Assembly (NCBI GenBank): GCA_965224525.1
Contig: OZ245050.1
Location: 3,038,001 to 3,102,000 of the forward strand
Length of the DNA stretch: 64,000 bases
Direction of reading: 5' to 3'
Source: Granulosicoccus sp036478565
Lineage (GTDB): Bacteria; Pseudomonadota; Gammaproteobacteria; Granulosicoccales; Granulosicoccaceae
In this document: positions 26,267 to 35,616 of the stretch, piece after piece
How the letters are laid out: each line of letters starts with the position of its first letter
How positions within the stretch are numbered: the first letter of the stretch is position 1
Position numbers and translations under genes: made by a program
Notes under the pieces: generated by a model
What the model saw: only the letters and a program-made list of their open reading frames with translations
What the model was told of the DNA's origin: nothing
Database searches by the model: none

Positions 26267-26290
26267 CTCTTTCAATACATCAGAAACGCA

Positions 26291-26605
26291 TTAATTCAGC
26301 TTGATCTGCACATCCACACCGGCGGCCAGATCCAGCTTCATCAACGCATCGACCGTTTTTTCAGTTGGATCCACAATGTCCATCAGGCGCTTATGGGTAC
26401 GCAACTCGTACTGGTCACGTGCATCCTTGTTGACATGGGGCGAAATCAGAATCGTAAATCGCTCTTTTTTGGTCGGCAATGGAATCGGCCCCAGTACACG
26501 GGCACCCGTGCGCTTGGCGGTTTCGAGAATTTCCTTCGCCGAGCGATCGATCAGACGATGATCAAAAGCCTTGAGACGGATTCGTATTGTTTGACTGGCT
26601 GCCAT
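26291..26605 (-). CDS. rpsJ: 30S ribosomal protein S10
   Basis: S10 (also NusE, the partner of NusB and NusG in antitermination), 104 residues. Seen are QTIRIRLKAFDHRLIDRSAK, RTGARVLGPIPLPTKKERFT and DQYELRTHKRLMDIVDPTEK. It normally heads the S10 operon directly before rplC; here it ends the rpsL operon, five bases after tuf, and a terminator follows. rplC is about 12 kb further on. Confidence 0.98.
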   Translation of the reverse strand: MAASQTIRIRLKAFDHRLIDRSAKEILETAKRTGARVLGPIPLPTKKERFTILISPHVNKDARDQYELRTHKRLMDIVDPTEKTVDALMKLDLAAGVDVQIKLN

Positions 26606-26610
26606 ATTGA

Positions 26611-27801
26611 TTACTCGATTATTTTCGCAACAACACCGGCACCGACCGTACGGCCACCTTCGCGAATCGCAAAGCGCAGGCCATCCTCCATCGCTATCGG
26701 ATTGATCAGCTCGACCACAATCTTCACGTTATCCCCCGGCATCACCATCTCCGTGCCCGAAGGCAGCTCTACCGCCCCCGTCACATCCGTTGTCCGGAAG
26801 TAGAACTGTGGTCGATAATTGTTGAAAAATGGCGTGTGTCGACCACCCTCATCCTTCCCCAATACGTAGATCTCTGCCTCGAACTTCGTGTGCGGCGTAA
26901 TTGTACCCGGCTGACACAGCACCTGCCCGCGCTCAACCTCTTCGCGCTTCGTACCGCGCAGCAGCACACCCACGTTGTCACCCGCCTCACCGCTGTCCAG
27001 TAACTTCCTGAACATCTCGACACCTGTCACCGTCGTCTTCTGGGTGTCTTTGATGCCAACGATTTCAATCTCTTCGCCAACCTTCACCACGCCGCGCTCA
27101 ATTCGCCCTGTCACCACCGTTCCACGACCCGATATCGAGAACACGTCCTCTATCGGCATCAGAAATGGCTTGTCCACCGGGCGATCCGGCATCGGGATAT
27201 ACGTATCCAGCGCCTCGATCAGTCGATCAATTGACGGCCGGCCTATCTCCGAGGTATCTCCCTCTATCGCCTTCAGCGCTGAGCCGATGATGATCGGGGT
27301 GTCATCTCCCGGAAATTCGTAGCTGTCCAGCAGCTCTCGCACTTCCATCTCCACCAGCTCCAGCAATTCTGCATCGTCCACCATGTCCGCCTTGTTCAGG
27401 TACACAACGATGTACGGCACGCCCACCTGACGCGCCAGCAGAATGTGCTCGCGAGTTTGTGGCATCGGGCCATCAGCCGCCGAACACACCAGAATCGCGC
27501 CATCCATCTGCGCCGCTCCTGTGATCATGTTTTTCACATAATCCGCGTGTCCCGGGCAATCCACGTGTGCGTAGTGCCGGTTGTCTGACTCGTACTCCAC
27601 GTGTGCTGTCGCTATCGTGATGCCACGCGCCTTCTCTTCGGGTGCATTGTCGATCTGGTCGTAGGCTTTCGCCTCACCACCCATCTTCTCCGCCTGACAG
27701 ATCGTCAGTGCCGCTGTCAGCGTCGTCTTACCGTGATCTACGTGGCCTATCGTGCCTACGTTGACATGCGGCTTCGTTCGTTCGAATTTTTCCTTGGACA
27801 C
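26611..27801 (-). CDS. tuf: Elongation factor Tu, copy 1
   Basis: EF-Tu, 396 residues, delivers aminoacyl-tRNA to the ribosome. The G motifs are GHVDHGKTTLT, DCPGHADY and NKAD. The open frame reaches 27912, but the protein begins at a GTG (27801) giving VSKEKFERTKPHVNVGTIGH, with CGAGG about ten bases upstream. Copy 2 at 54223-55413 begins with ATG. By eye, apart from the start codon, the two differ only at the second last residue (Ile here, Val in copy 2, with a neighbouring silent change) and one silent base at 27145. Located between fusA and rpsJ. Confidence 0.97.
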   Translation of the reverse strand: MSKEKFERTKPHVNVGTIGHVDHGKTTLTAALTICQAEKMGGEAKAYDQIDNAPEEKARGITIATAHVEYESDNRHYAHVDCPGHADYVKNMITGAAQMDGAILVCSAADGPMPQTREHILLARQVGVPYIVVYLNKADMVDDAELLELVEMEVRELLDSYEFPGDDTPIIIGSALKAIEGDTSEIGRPSIDRLIEALDTYIPMPDRPVDKPFLMPIEDVFSISGRGTVVTGRIERGVVKVGEEIEIVGIKDTQKTTVTGVEMFRKLLDSGEAGDNVGVLLRGTKREEVERGQVLCQPGTITPHTKFEAEIYVLGKDEGGRHTPFFNNYRPQFYFRTTDVTGAVELPSGTEMVMPGDNVKIVVELINPIAMEDGLRFAIREGGRTVGAGVVAKIIE

Positions 27802-27868
27802 CCTTTTCTGGCCTCGTTTCTCAATCTGGTTATCACCGCAAACTGCTCTGTTGCAATCGCGGATGCGA

Positions 27869-27874
27869 ATTATA
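27869..27874 (-). promoter_or_regulatory. Possible internal promoter -10 element before tuf copy 1
   Basis: A perfect TATAAT on the leftward strand lies in the 88-base gap between fusA and tuf, about 70 bases before the GTG start. A matching -35 at 16-18 bases is weak, so this is only a candidate for the extra tuf transcription known from other bacteria. Confidence 0.35.
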
Positions 27875-27889
27875 CAGCAAGAACACGTG

Positions 27890-29977
27890 TTACCGATGCA
27901 ACACAGCGTCAATTACTGCCTTCGGCGGTATATCGTATTGGTCAAACTCCATCGAGTAGACCGCCCGACCTTGGGTAGCAGAGCGTAAATCGGTGGAATA
28001 CCCGAACATTTCAGCCAGTGGCACCCGGGCTCGAATCACCTTGCCCCCGGCTTGATCATCCATGCCATGCACCACGCCACGGCGTCGATTCAGATCGCCC
28101 ATCACATCGCCCATGTAGTCCTCGGGTGTGACCACTTCGACATTCATAACAGGCTCCAACAACACTGGGCCAGCCTTCTCGGCACCAGAGCGAAACCCCA
28201 TGGAGCCTGCGATCTTAAAAGCAATTTCATTGGAATCGACGTCGTGATACGAGCCGTCATACAACGTCACTTTCATATCCACCATCGGATAGCCACCCAA
28301 AACGCCATTCGACAAGGCGTCAACGACGCCTTTTTCGACGGCCGGGATGAATTCTCCGGGCACGTTGCCACCGGATATCTCGTTGATGAATTCGAAGCCG
28401 TCACCACGCGCCAAAGGCTCCAGCCGTAGCCACACATGACCGTATTGACCCGTTCCACCAGTCTGCCGGACAAATTTACCTTCGGACTCAACCGTTTCTC
28501 GAATAGTTTCACGATAGGAGACCTGTGGCTTGCCAACATTGGCTTCGACATTAAACTCGCGTTTCATGCGGTCGACGATGATATCCAGATGCAGCTCACC
28601 CATACCACTAATGATGGTCTGCCCCGAATCCTCGTCGGTATGCACCCGAAAAGACGGATCTTCACGCGTCAGTCGACCCAGAGCCGACGACATTTTTTCC
28701 TGATCGGCCAGCGTGCGCGGCTCGACCGCTACCGAGATAACTGGCTCGGGGAACTCCATGCGTTCCAGTGCAATCGGTGATTTCTGCACGCACAGGGTAT
28801 CGCCGGTTGTCACTTCTTTCAGCCCAACAGCGGCAGCAATATCGCCCGCTCTGACCTCCTTGATCTCATCCCGATTGTTGGCATGCATTTGCAGCAAACG
28901 ACCAATGCGTTCTTTTTTGCCACGTATCGGGTTGAATACCATGTCGCCGGTTTTCACAACACCCGAATAGACGCGTATGAAAGCAAGTGAGCCAACGTAG
29001 GAATCGTTGGCTATTTTGAAAACCAATGCCGCAAAAGGCTCATCATCGCTGGCCTTGCGCTCGCCTGCCGACTCATCCGGCAAAATGCCCTGCACTGGCA
29101 ACACATCATCCGGTGCTGGCAAGTAGTCGGTAATGGCATCGAGCAAAGACTGCACACCTTTGTTCTTGAAAGCCGCACCACACATAACTGGCACCACGTC
29201 GTTAGTCAGTGTGCGCAGACGCAACCCGATGCGGATTTCGTCGTTTTCCAACTCACCGGACTCAAGGTAACGATCCATCAGATCTTCACGGCCTTCGGCT
29301 GCGGCCTCAACCAGTCGCTCCCTGTACAGGGCTGCCTCATCAGCCAACTCATCCGGAATATCATTGATTTCAAAGCTTACGCCCTGATCTGCCTCACTCC
29401 AGGTAACCGCTTTCATACTGACCAGGTCGATGACACCGGTGAAGCTTTCTTCAGCACCAATCGGTAGCTGTATGGCAATGGGATTTGCGCCAAGGCGCTC
29501 CCCGATCTGATCGATAACTCGCAGAAAGTCGGCACCGACACGATCCATCTTGTTGACGAAGGCGATACGCGGGACATTGTATTTGTTGGCCTGCCGCCAG
29601 ACGGTCTCCGACTGTGGCTCAACGCCGCCTACCGAATCGAAAACGGCAACGGCACCATCCAGTACCCGCAGGGAGCGCTCCACCTCGATCGTGAAATCAA
29701 CGTGTCCGGGGGTATCAATGATGTTGATGCGGTGCTGCTGCCTGGACCCATCAATACCACTCCAGAAGCAGGTGGTGGCAGCAGAAGTAATGGTTATGCC
29801 GCGTTCCTGCTCCTGCTCCATCCAGTCCATTGTGGCCGCACCGTCATGCACTTCGCCTATCTTGTGCGAGACACCGGTGTAAAACAGGATTCGCTCTGTG
29901 GTGGTGGTTTTGCCCGCATCAATGTGGGCCATGATGCCGACATTACGATACAACGAAAGAGGCGTGCTACGTGCCAC
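27890..29977 (-). CDS. fusA: Elongation factor G
   Basis: EF-G, 695 residues, drives translocation and, with RRF, ribosome recycling. The GTPase domain has GIMAHIDAGKTTTTERIL (about 13-30), DTPGHVDF near residue 91 and FVNKMD; domain IV has RETVESEGKFVRQTGGTGQY, and domain V ends near PPKAVIDAVLHR. Length and order of domains are normal. It sits between rpsG (36-base gap) and tuf in the classical str order. Confidence 0.99.
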   Translation of the reverse strand: MARSTPLSLYRNVGIMAHIDAGKTTTTERILFYTGVSHKIGEVHDGAATMDWMEQEQERGITITSAATTCFWSGIDGSRQQHRINIIDTPGHVDFTIEVERSLRVLDGAVAVFDSVGGVEPQSETVWRQANKYNVPRIAFVNKMDRVGADFLRVIDQIGERLGANPIAIQLPIGAEESFTGVIDLVSMKAVTWSEADQGVSFEINDIPDELADEAALYRERLVEAAAEGREDLMDRYLESGELENDEIRIGLRLRTLTNDVVPVMCGAAFKNKGVQSLLDAITDYLPAPDDVLPVQGILPDESAGERKASDDEPFAALVFKIANDSYVGSLAFIRVYSGVVKTGDMVFNPIRGKKERIGRLLQMHANNRDEIKEVRAGDIAAAVGLKEVTTGDTLCVQKSPIALERMEFPEPVISVAVEPRTLADQEKMSSALGRLTREDPSFRVHTDEDSGQTIISGMGELHLDIIVDRMKREFNVEANVGKPQVSYRETIRETVESEGKFVRQTGGTGQYGHVWLRLEPLARGDGFEFINEISGGNVPGEFIPAVEKGVVDALSNGVLGGYPMVDMKVTLYDGSYHDVDSNEIAFKIAGSMGFRSGAEKAGPVLLEPVMNVEVVTPEDYMGDVMGDLNRRRGVVHGMDDQAGGKVIRARVPLAEMFGYSTDLRSATQGRAVYSMEFDQYDIPPKAVIDAVLHR

Positions 29978-30013
29978 TGCGCAGTGCTCCGGACAGCCTC
30001 ACACCCCGCAGTA

Positions 30014-30484
30014 CTACCAGCGGTAGTGCGAGAATGCCTTGTTGGCCTCTGCCATGCGATGAACGTCATCGCGCCTCTTGACTGCTGAGCCGCGTTTTTC
30101 AGCAGCATCGCTGAGTTCACCAGCCAGTTTCAGCATCATCGATTTTTCGCCACGTTTGCGTGCAGAATCGATGATCCAGCGCATTGCCAGGGCGCTACGA
30201 CGTACAGGCCGAACCTCGACAGGTACCTGGTATGTTGCACCACCCACACGTCGTGACTTGACTTCTACCGCTGGCGCGACATTCTCAAGAGCCAGCTCAA
30301 GTGTTTCTACGGGCTCTGCTATGCCTTTTTCTTTCATGACATCCAGCGCACCATAGATGACGCGCTCGGCAACCGCCTTTTTACCGTCCAGCATCAGAAT
30401 ATTGATGAACTTCGCCAAGCGGACACTACCGTACTTGGGGTCCGGCAGAATTTCGCGTTTGGGTGCTTGTGCTCTACGTGACAT
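30014..30484 (-). CDS. rpsG: 30S ribosomal protein S7
   Basis: S7, 156 residues, nucleates assembly of the 30S head and in E. coli represses the str operon. Signatures are MSRRAQAPKREILPDPKYGS and the C-terminal RWIIDSARKRGEKSMMLKLA and KRDDVHRMAEANKAFSHYRW. Only six bases separate it from rpsL, unlike the roughly 100-base S7-binding spacer of E. coli, so a different feedback site would be needed here. Confidence 0.98.
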   Translation of the reverse strand: MSRRAQAPKREILPDPKYGSVRLAKFINILMLDGKKAVAERVIYGALDVMKEKGIAEPVETLELALENVAPAVEVKSRRVGGATYQVPVEVRPVRRSALAMRWIIDSARKRGEKSMMLKLAGELSDAAEKRGSAVKRRDDVHRMAEANKAFSHYRW

Positions 30485-30490
30485 GTTCGA

Positions 30491-30865
30491 TTAGCTCTTG
30501 GGCTTCTTGGCGCCGTATTTTGATCGGCCCTGACGACGTGAATCCACGCCCTGGGTATCCAGACTACCGCGTACCGTGTGGTAGCGAACACCTGGCAAAT
30601 CCTTGACTCGACCACCACGGATAAGCACAACCGAGTGCTCTTGCAGGTTATGCCCTTCACCACCGATGTAGGATGTCACCTCGTAGCCGTTGGTCAACCG
30701 CACACGCGCCACCTTGCGCATGGCTGAGTTCGGTTTTTTCGGCGTCGTGGTGTAGACGCGAGTACATACACCGCGCTTCTGCGGACAGGCCTGCAACGCC
30801 GGAACATTGGATTTCTCGGCCTTACGCTTGCGCGGCTTGCGAACGAGCTGATTGATAGTCGCCAT
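30491..30865 (-). CDS. rpsL: 30S ribosomal protein S12
   Basis: S12, 124 residues, part of the decoding centre. Lys43 and Lys88, the positions where streptomycin-resistance substitutions arise, are both wild type (TPKKPNSAMRK and RVKDLPGVRYH), so no resistance allele is seen. First gene of rpsL-rpsG-fusA-tuf-rpsJ. Upstream are a near-consensus promoter and two leader hairpins; no strong ribosome-binding sequence precedes the ATG. Confidence 0.98.
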   Translation of the reverse strand: MATINQLVRKPRKRKAEKSNVPALQACPQKRGVCTRVYTTTPKKPNSAMRKVARVRLTNGYEVTSYIGGEGHNLQEHSVVLIRGGRVKDLPGVRYHTVRGSLDTQGVDSRRQGRSKYGAKKPKS

Positions 30866-30882
30866 ACAGTATCTTTTTCAGT

Positions 30883-30915
30883 CCGGCCAAATCCGCTACA
30901 AAGCGATTGGGCCGG
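30883..30915 (-). promoter_or_regulatory. Leader stem-loop abutting the rpsL start
   Basis: On the leftward transcript CCGGCC pairs with GGCCGG (30910-30915 with 30883-30888), and inside it AATCGCT pairs with AGCGGATT with one bulge, leaving a TTGT loop. It ends 17 bases before the rpsL start codon, a good place for a translational operator. The function is inferred. Confidence 0.45.
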
Positions 30916-30941
30916 GAATTTTCAGGATTCGGAACGAACAA

Positions 30942-30963
30942 CAGACCGATAGAGGTCGGTCTG
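30942..30963 (-). promoter_or_regulatory. Leader stem-loop just after the rpsL operon promoter
   Basis: A perfect 8-bp stem (CAGACCGA with TCGGTCTG) with a six-base loop, beginning about 16 bases past the -10 box, followed by TTGTTCG. Could be a weak attenuator or a 5-prime stability stem. Confidence 0.4.
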
Positions 30964-30978
30964 CTATTAAGCCGTGGA

Positions 30979-31007
30979 ATTGTAGGGCTGAGGCCAGAAG
31001 GTGTCAA
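30979..31007 (-). promoter_or_regulatory. Near-consensus sigma70 promoter of rpsL-rpsG-fusA-tuf-rpsJ
   Basis: On the leftward strand TTGACA (31002-31007), a 17-base spacer and TACAAT (30979-30984). The -35 is perfect and the -10 differs by one base. It is about 114 bases upstream of rpsL and downstream of the tonB stop, so the operon has its own strong promoter. Confidence 0.88.
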
Positions 31008-31020
31008 CACTCAGTAGCCA

Positions 31021-31676
<656 letters not shown>

Positions 31677-31680
<4 letters not shown>

Positions 31681-32054
31681 CCGCTTTGCCTCGTGATAAT
31701 AGAGACCTTGTCCAGCGACAAACGTTTCATCAAATCGACAACGGTGACGAATCGCTGGAATTCAATATCACTGTCTACCTTGATATTAATTCGCGTATTC
31801 GGCGACACATCCGCAAGCCTGAATTCCAGTTCAACGAGAGTGTGAACGATCCCGTCAAAATACAGCTTTCCATCTGCATCAATGCCAATTTCTACGAGCG
31901 AGTCATTCGGTGCGGATTCACTGCCGCTGGCAATGGGCAAAGTAATTTCAAGATCGCCCGTTGTAACAAAGGTTGCAGTGGTCAACACCATTGCCAGCAA
32001 CACCAGCAGAATGTCAACAAATGGAATGACATTGATGCTGTCAAAAGACTTCAC
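31677..32054 (-). CDS. exbD: ExbD-type proton channel subunit
   Basis: 125 residues: short cytoplasmic N-terminus, one membrane helix (about 8-30, VIPFVDILLVLLAMVLTTAT) containing the conserved Asp14, and a periplasmic domain with DGKLYFDGIVHTLVELEFRL and IKVDSDIEFQRFVTVVDLMK. Works with ExbB as the motor for TonB. Overlaps exbB and tonB by four bases each, so the three are translationally coupled. Confidence 0.92.
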
Positions 32055-32491
32055 AATGGTTCAACTACGTGATGCATGATTTTCCAACGCGACTGCAGAC
32101 TTTCAGCTTTAGCTACCAGTATGTTGTAAAAAACCATGGAAGGTATTGCAACCAGCAAGCCCAACGCCGTTGCCTTCAAAGCCAGAGCCAAGCCAATCAT
32201 CACAGTATTGACATCTATCTGTCCACTTTGACCGATACTGTTGAATGTCACCATGATGCCGAATACCGTTCCGAGCAGACCTACATAGGGCGCATTGGAA
32301 GCAACCGTTGCAATCAGCGGCAAGCCGCGATTCAATTCCAGCTTCAGGCTCTCCAGCTGATCATAGTCTTCCAGTGACAAGTGCGCATACTGCAAGCCTC
32401 GTTCAATTGCCCTTGCCAGTGCCAGCACACTCATCAAACCCAGCACAGAGAACACGACAATGTCGAGATATCGTTCAATCAGTTCCATCAT
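32051..32491 (-). CDS. exbB: ExbB/TolQ-type proton channel subunit, short form
   Basis: 146 residues, shorter than E. coli ExbB (244) and close to the short ExbB proteins of Helicobacter type. Three membrane helices: near 10-28, and the paired helices around LIATVASNAPYVGLLGTVFG (about 63-85) and GLALALKATALGLLVAIPSM (about 98-122). The start shares one base with the stop of the TonB-dependent receptor gene (TGATG). Confidence 0.92.
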   Translation of the reverse strand: MMELIERYLDIVVFSVLGLMSVLALARAIERGLQYAHLSLEDYDQLESLKLELNRGLPLIATVASNAPYVGLLGTVFGIMVTFNSIGQSGQIDVNTVMIGLALALKATALGLLVAIPSMVFYNILVAKAESLQSRWKIMHHVVEPL

Positions 32492-34563
32492 CAGAATGTG
32501 GCCTTGATCCCTAAGGAAAGAATGCGCGGCAATTGTGCAACGCTGGTACGTTCACTGTAGTCGCGGTTGTAGTCATAGCCTGACACATTCTTGTTGTCAA
32601 ACACATTAAGAATCTCGGTATAGACACTGATTTGTTTGTTGGCTCGTTGCTGGAATATTCGATCCACGCGCACATCCAGCCTGCTGAACATCGGTAGCCG
32701 TTCACTGTTGATGCCGCCATATTCAGGATCGAACAATCCGGGGTTATCAGCATTTTCACTCGCACCGGTTATCGGGGTAAACGGTGCTCCACTGTGCATC
32801 CACAACTTGCTACCAAAATTCCACTTGGGTGACGCCTTGTAGTTGGCAACCAATGTCGCGTTAACAGGTTGATCATAGTCAAACGGAAAACTGGAACCGG
32901 TTTGAGTCTGCTCCCGCTGCGCATTTGATAGTGACAGGGACAACCACCCGGACCACTTGTCTGTCAGCTCCTTGCGAATCAACGCATCCAGGCCGTAGGC
33001 ATAGCCTTCACCATCATTGTTGTAGCGCAGCAAGTCGTCTCCGGCGACCAGATTGTCGAATGCCTTGTAGTACACCTCTGTCTTGAGTTGCCACTTGTCA
33101 CTGTACGATTTTTCCACCCCCAATACGGCATGCGTTGCCGTGATGTGATCGAGATCGGGATTGCCCAGTACTTCATTTATCTGGCCAAACTCAGGCATCT
33201 GATGATAGATGCCCAGTCCGGCGCTCAAGATCAAATCATCACGCGCCGAATACTCCATCGCCAGGCGCGGTTCTACGAATTGCGTGTCTGTGTAGTCCTC
33301 TGCCTGCAATGACAAACCCGGATACAGGGTCAACCTGTCACTGACATACCAGATGTCCTTAACAAACGCGTGTAGTAAATTGACCTGTACCGTTTCATTC
33401 ACTGCCAATCGTTCAGCCCCCGTAAGCCGACAAGCAGATTCAAACTCGGTACAGCCAGGATCATTGATGTCCAGCTCGACATCAGCCGTAAGTTGGGAAA
33501 AATCTGCACCTATAGTCAAATCATGACGGCTGTTCACCGATCGCATCAAGTGGCTTTTTAAGTGCCAGTTGTCGTTGTCTACTGATAGCGCACCAGCACC
33601 GCCAGCTTGCGCTTCAACGCTGCTCGTTTGGTGTGCGATAGCTGACTTCAAGCGCCCCCGCTGACCAAACCGAGATTCCAGTACCAACCCCTGTGCATGA
33701 AAATCCGATCGCTCAAAAACTGCACCGGCTAGAATCGGATCGGTTTCTATATCTTCGGCATCTTCGCTGATTTCAGCGGCCAGAATGTCACTGGCCCCGG
33801 AGATCTGCGCACGCAACGTTGTATCCGCAGATAGCTGCCAGACATATTTACCCTGATAGTCGTCGTATTTCGGGAACTCGACAATTCGCACACCATCGTC
33901 CTCTTCAATCTGGTCTTCGATCAGTAAATCCAGATAGCTGCGCCGCCCGGCAAGGTAGAACGATTGGTTTTCTGTTATCGGGCCTTCGAGCAAAAGACCC
34001 GCTTGCAGAAAGTTAGCGTCGAATGTTGCGCGCAGGCGATCATCAGCTGGGTCTCGCAAGCGAATATCAAAGACACCGCCAGTGGCGCTGAAGAACTCTG
34101 GCCCATAGGCCGCTGGATAAATATCAAAGGCCTCTACCAGCTCACTATTGAAAACACTGACGACGCCTCCCACATGATAAAGATAACCGGCAGGCAGAAA
34201 GTCCACCTCGAATATGTTGTCACCTGGCCGGGAACCGCGCACAGCCGGCTCTGCGCTTTCATCATCGGCAAACACCATTCCCGGCAAACTTTGCAGAGTA
34301 CGCAATGGATCGCCTGCTGAACCAGGGGTGTTTCTCAGGGTTTGACCACTAATGCCTATGCCCAGAGGTTGCTTTGCGACAGGCTCGCTGCTGTCCTCGG
34401 ATTTCGAATCAACGACCACTTCTTCAAGTTCAGTTGTATTCTCGGCATCCACGCTCTGTGCATTGGTGGCCATGGTTGGTAGCGCAACCAGGCTTGCTAT
34501 AGCTATCAAATACCTTTCCAGTTTGCCGATGCTTGCTCTGCCTTTGTATTGCGTTCCGGACAT
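32491..34563 (-). CDS. TonB-dependent outer-membrane receptor
   Basis: 690 residues from the ATG at 34563, which has an excellent GAGAGGAG ribosome-binding sequence; the frame is open further upstream to 34641 without support. The signal peptide is about 1-36. A TonB-box-like ELEEVVV lies at 45-51, a plug domain at about 65-170 (TLRTLQSLPGMVFADDESAE, then AVRGSRPGDN), followed by the beta-barrel ending in LSLGIKATF with terminal Phe. The ligand is unknown; co-transcribed exbB-exbD-tonB suggests a dedicated energising set for this receptor. No Fur-box-like sequence was recognised upstream. Confidence 0.93.
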   Translation of the reverse strand: MSGTQYKGRASIGKLERYLIAIASLVALPTMATNAQSVDAENTTELEEVVVDSKSEDSSEPVAKQPLGIGISGQTLRNTPGSAGDPLRTLQSLPGMVFADDESAEPAVRGSRPGDNIFEVDFLPAGYLYHVGGVVSVFNSELVEAFDIYPAAYGPEFFSATGGVFDIRLRDPADDRLRATFDANFLQAGLLLEGPITENQSFYLAGRRSYLDLLIEDQIEEDDGVRIVEFPKYDDYQGKYVWQLSADTTLRAQISGASDILAAEISEDAEDIETDPILAGAVFERSDFHAQGLVLESRFGQRGRLKSAIAHQTSSVEAQAGGAGALSVDNDNWHLKSHLMRSVNSRHDLTIGADFSQLTADVELDINDPGCTEFESACRLTGAERLAVNETVQVNLLHAFVKDIWYVSDRLTLYPGLSLQAEDYTDTQFVEPRLAMEYSARDDLILSAGLGIYHQMPEFGQINEVLGNPDLDHITATHAVLGVEKSYSDKWQLKTEVYYKAFDNLVAGDDLLRYNNDGEGYAYGLDALIRKELTDKWSGWLSLSLSNAQREQTQTGSSFPFDYDQPVNATLVANYKASPKWNFGSKLWMHSGAPFTPITGASENADNPGLFDPEYGGINSERLPMFSRLDVRVDRIFQQRANKQISVYTEILNVFDNKNVSGYDYNRDYSERTSVAQLPRILSLGIKATF

Positions 34564-34716
34564 TGGGTCACTCCTCTCAATTATTAGTTGTTTTAGCGGT
34601 CGAGGTGGAATGACGTGGTAACGTCTTGTAATATTGCACACGCAGCCTGTTACTGAACGTTACAGTGTTTATTCAGCGCTGACGTTAAGTTGTGTGATCA
34701 AAAAAATTAGATAGCT

Positions 34717-35607
34717 ATGTGTCATTCATCTTTGCAAGTGTGCTACAGACTGCGCCTAAAGCTCTTTCTGGCATGTATGACCTTGTTACCCGCAATAGCA
34801 GGCGCTGCGGATATCATCAGTGAAGTGCGCGATCCTGGTCAGTCGCCTGCCGCCGAGAATGGCGGTTTTCTTGAAATCGGCCTCGCAGCGGGTGTGGTTT
34901 CCACCGCTTGGGAGCAAGACGATCCTGCGGACAACAGCAAGTTTTCCCCGAGCGCCGGCCTTCTAGTCAGTGGCAGCTATCAATATAAACGCGTATTTGT
35001 AGAAGCAGCACTGTATGGTCTGGATGGTTTGAATCTAGGCGCCACCGTTTGGCAAAACGAACGATGGATGGTGGATTTTCTGGCACTGAACCTTGATGGT
35101 GAACTAAACTTTCCTCGAGAAGACCCAGATGGGCCATCTCCAATAGAAGAGCAGCGTGACGGAAATCTGCTTGGTCGAGCGATTGGGTACGCTGCCGCTG
35201 GCACGCGAATAACCGGATACTTTGGTGACACCATTGCCCAATTTCGGCTGACATCAGACTATTACAACTCTCATGGCATTATCGGTAGCGCTCGTATAGG
35301 CAGACAATGGTTGGCAGGTAATTGGAAAATTCAGGGTTTGTTTGGCGTGCGCTATAACTCTGCCAAAATTAATCAAAGCTGGTATGGCATTGACCCGGAA
35401 GAAGCCACGAGCCGTTTTCCGGTTTACCGCGCCGATGGCTCATTGCAGCTGGAAACACAACTCGGCATTTCCTACCCACTCAGCCGGAACTGGGTGTTTC
35501 GCTCTGATCTACTTTACATTCGTTACCCTGCCGCCATAACAAGCAGCCCGCTATTGGCAAACGATCGTGACCTGGCCCTGGTCACCGGATTCTCTTACGT
35601 ATTTTGA
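34717..35607 (+). CDS. MipA/OmpV family outer-membrane protein
   Basis: 296 residues. The N-terminal signal peptide ends near AIAGA (about residue 30). The remainder has alternating beta-strand patterns with GGFLEIGLAAGVVST, a central YAAAGTRITGYFGDT, and a C-terminal strand ending in VTGFSYVF, the pattern of MipA/OmpV barrels. Known members act as scaffold for murein hydrolases or as porin-like proteins and are often induced by envelope-active compounds through a two-component system. Next to a DUF3019 protein (9 bases), a response regulator and a kinase, it is a likely target of that system. Confidence 0.85.
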   Translation: MCHSSLQVCYRLRLKLFLACMTLLPAIAGAADIISEVRDPGQSPAAENGGFLEIGLAAGVVSTAWEQDDPADNSKFSPSAGLLVSGSYQYKRVFVEAALYGLDGLNLGATVWQNERWMVDFLALNLDGELNFPREDPDGPSPIEEQRDGNLLGRAIGYAAAGTRITGYFGDTIAQFRLTSDYYNSHGIIGSARIGRQWLAGNWKIQGLFGVRYNSAKINQSWYGIDPEEATSRFPVYRADGSLQLETQLGISYPLSRNWVFRSDLLYIRYPAAITSSPLLANDRDLALVTGFSYVF

Positions 35608-35616
35608 CAACCTGAC

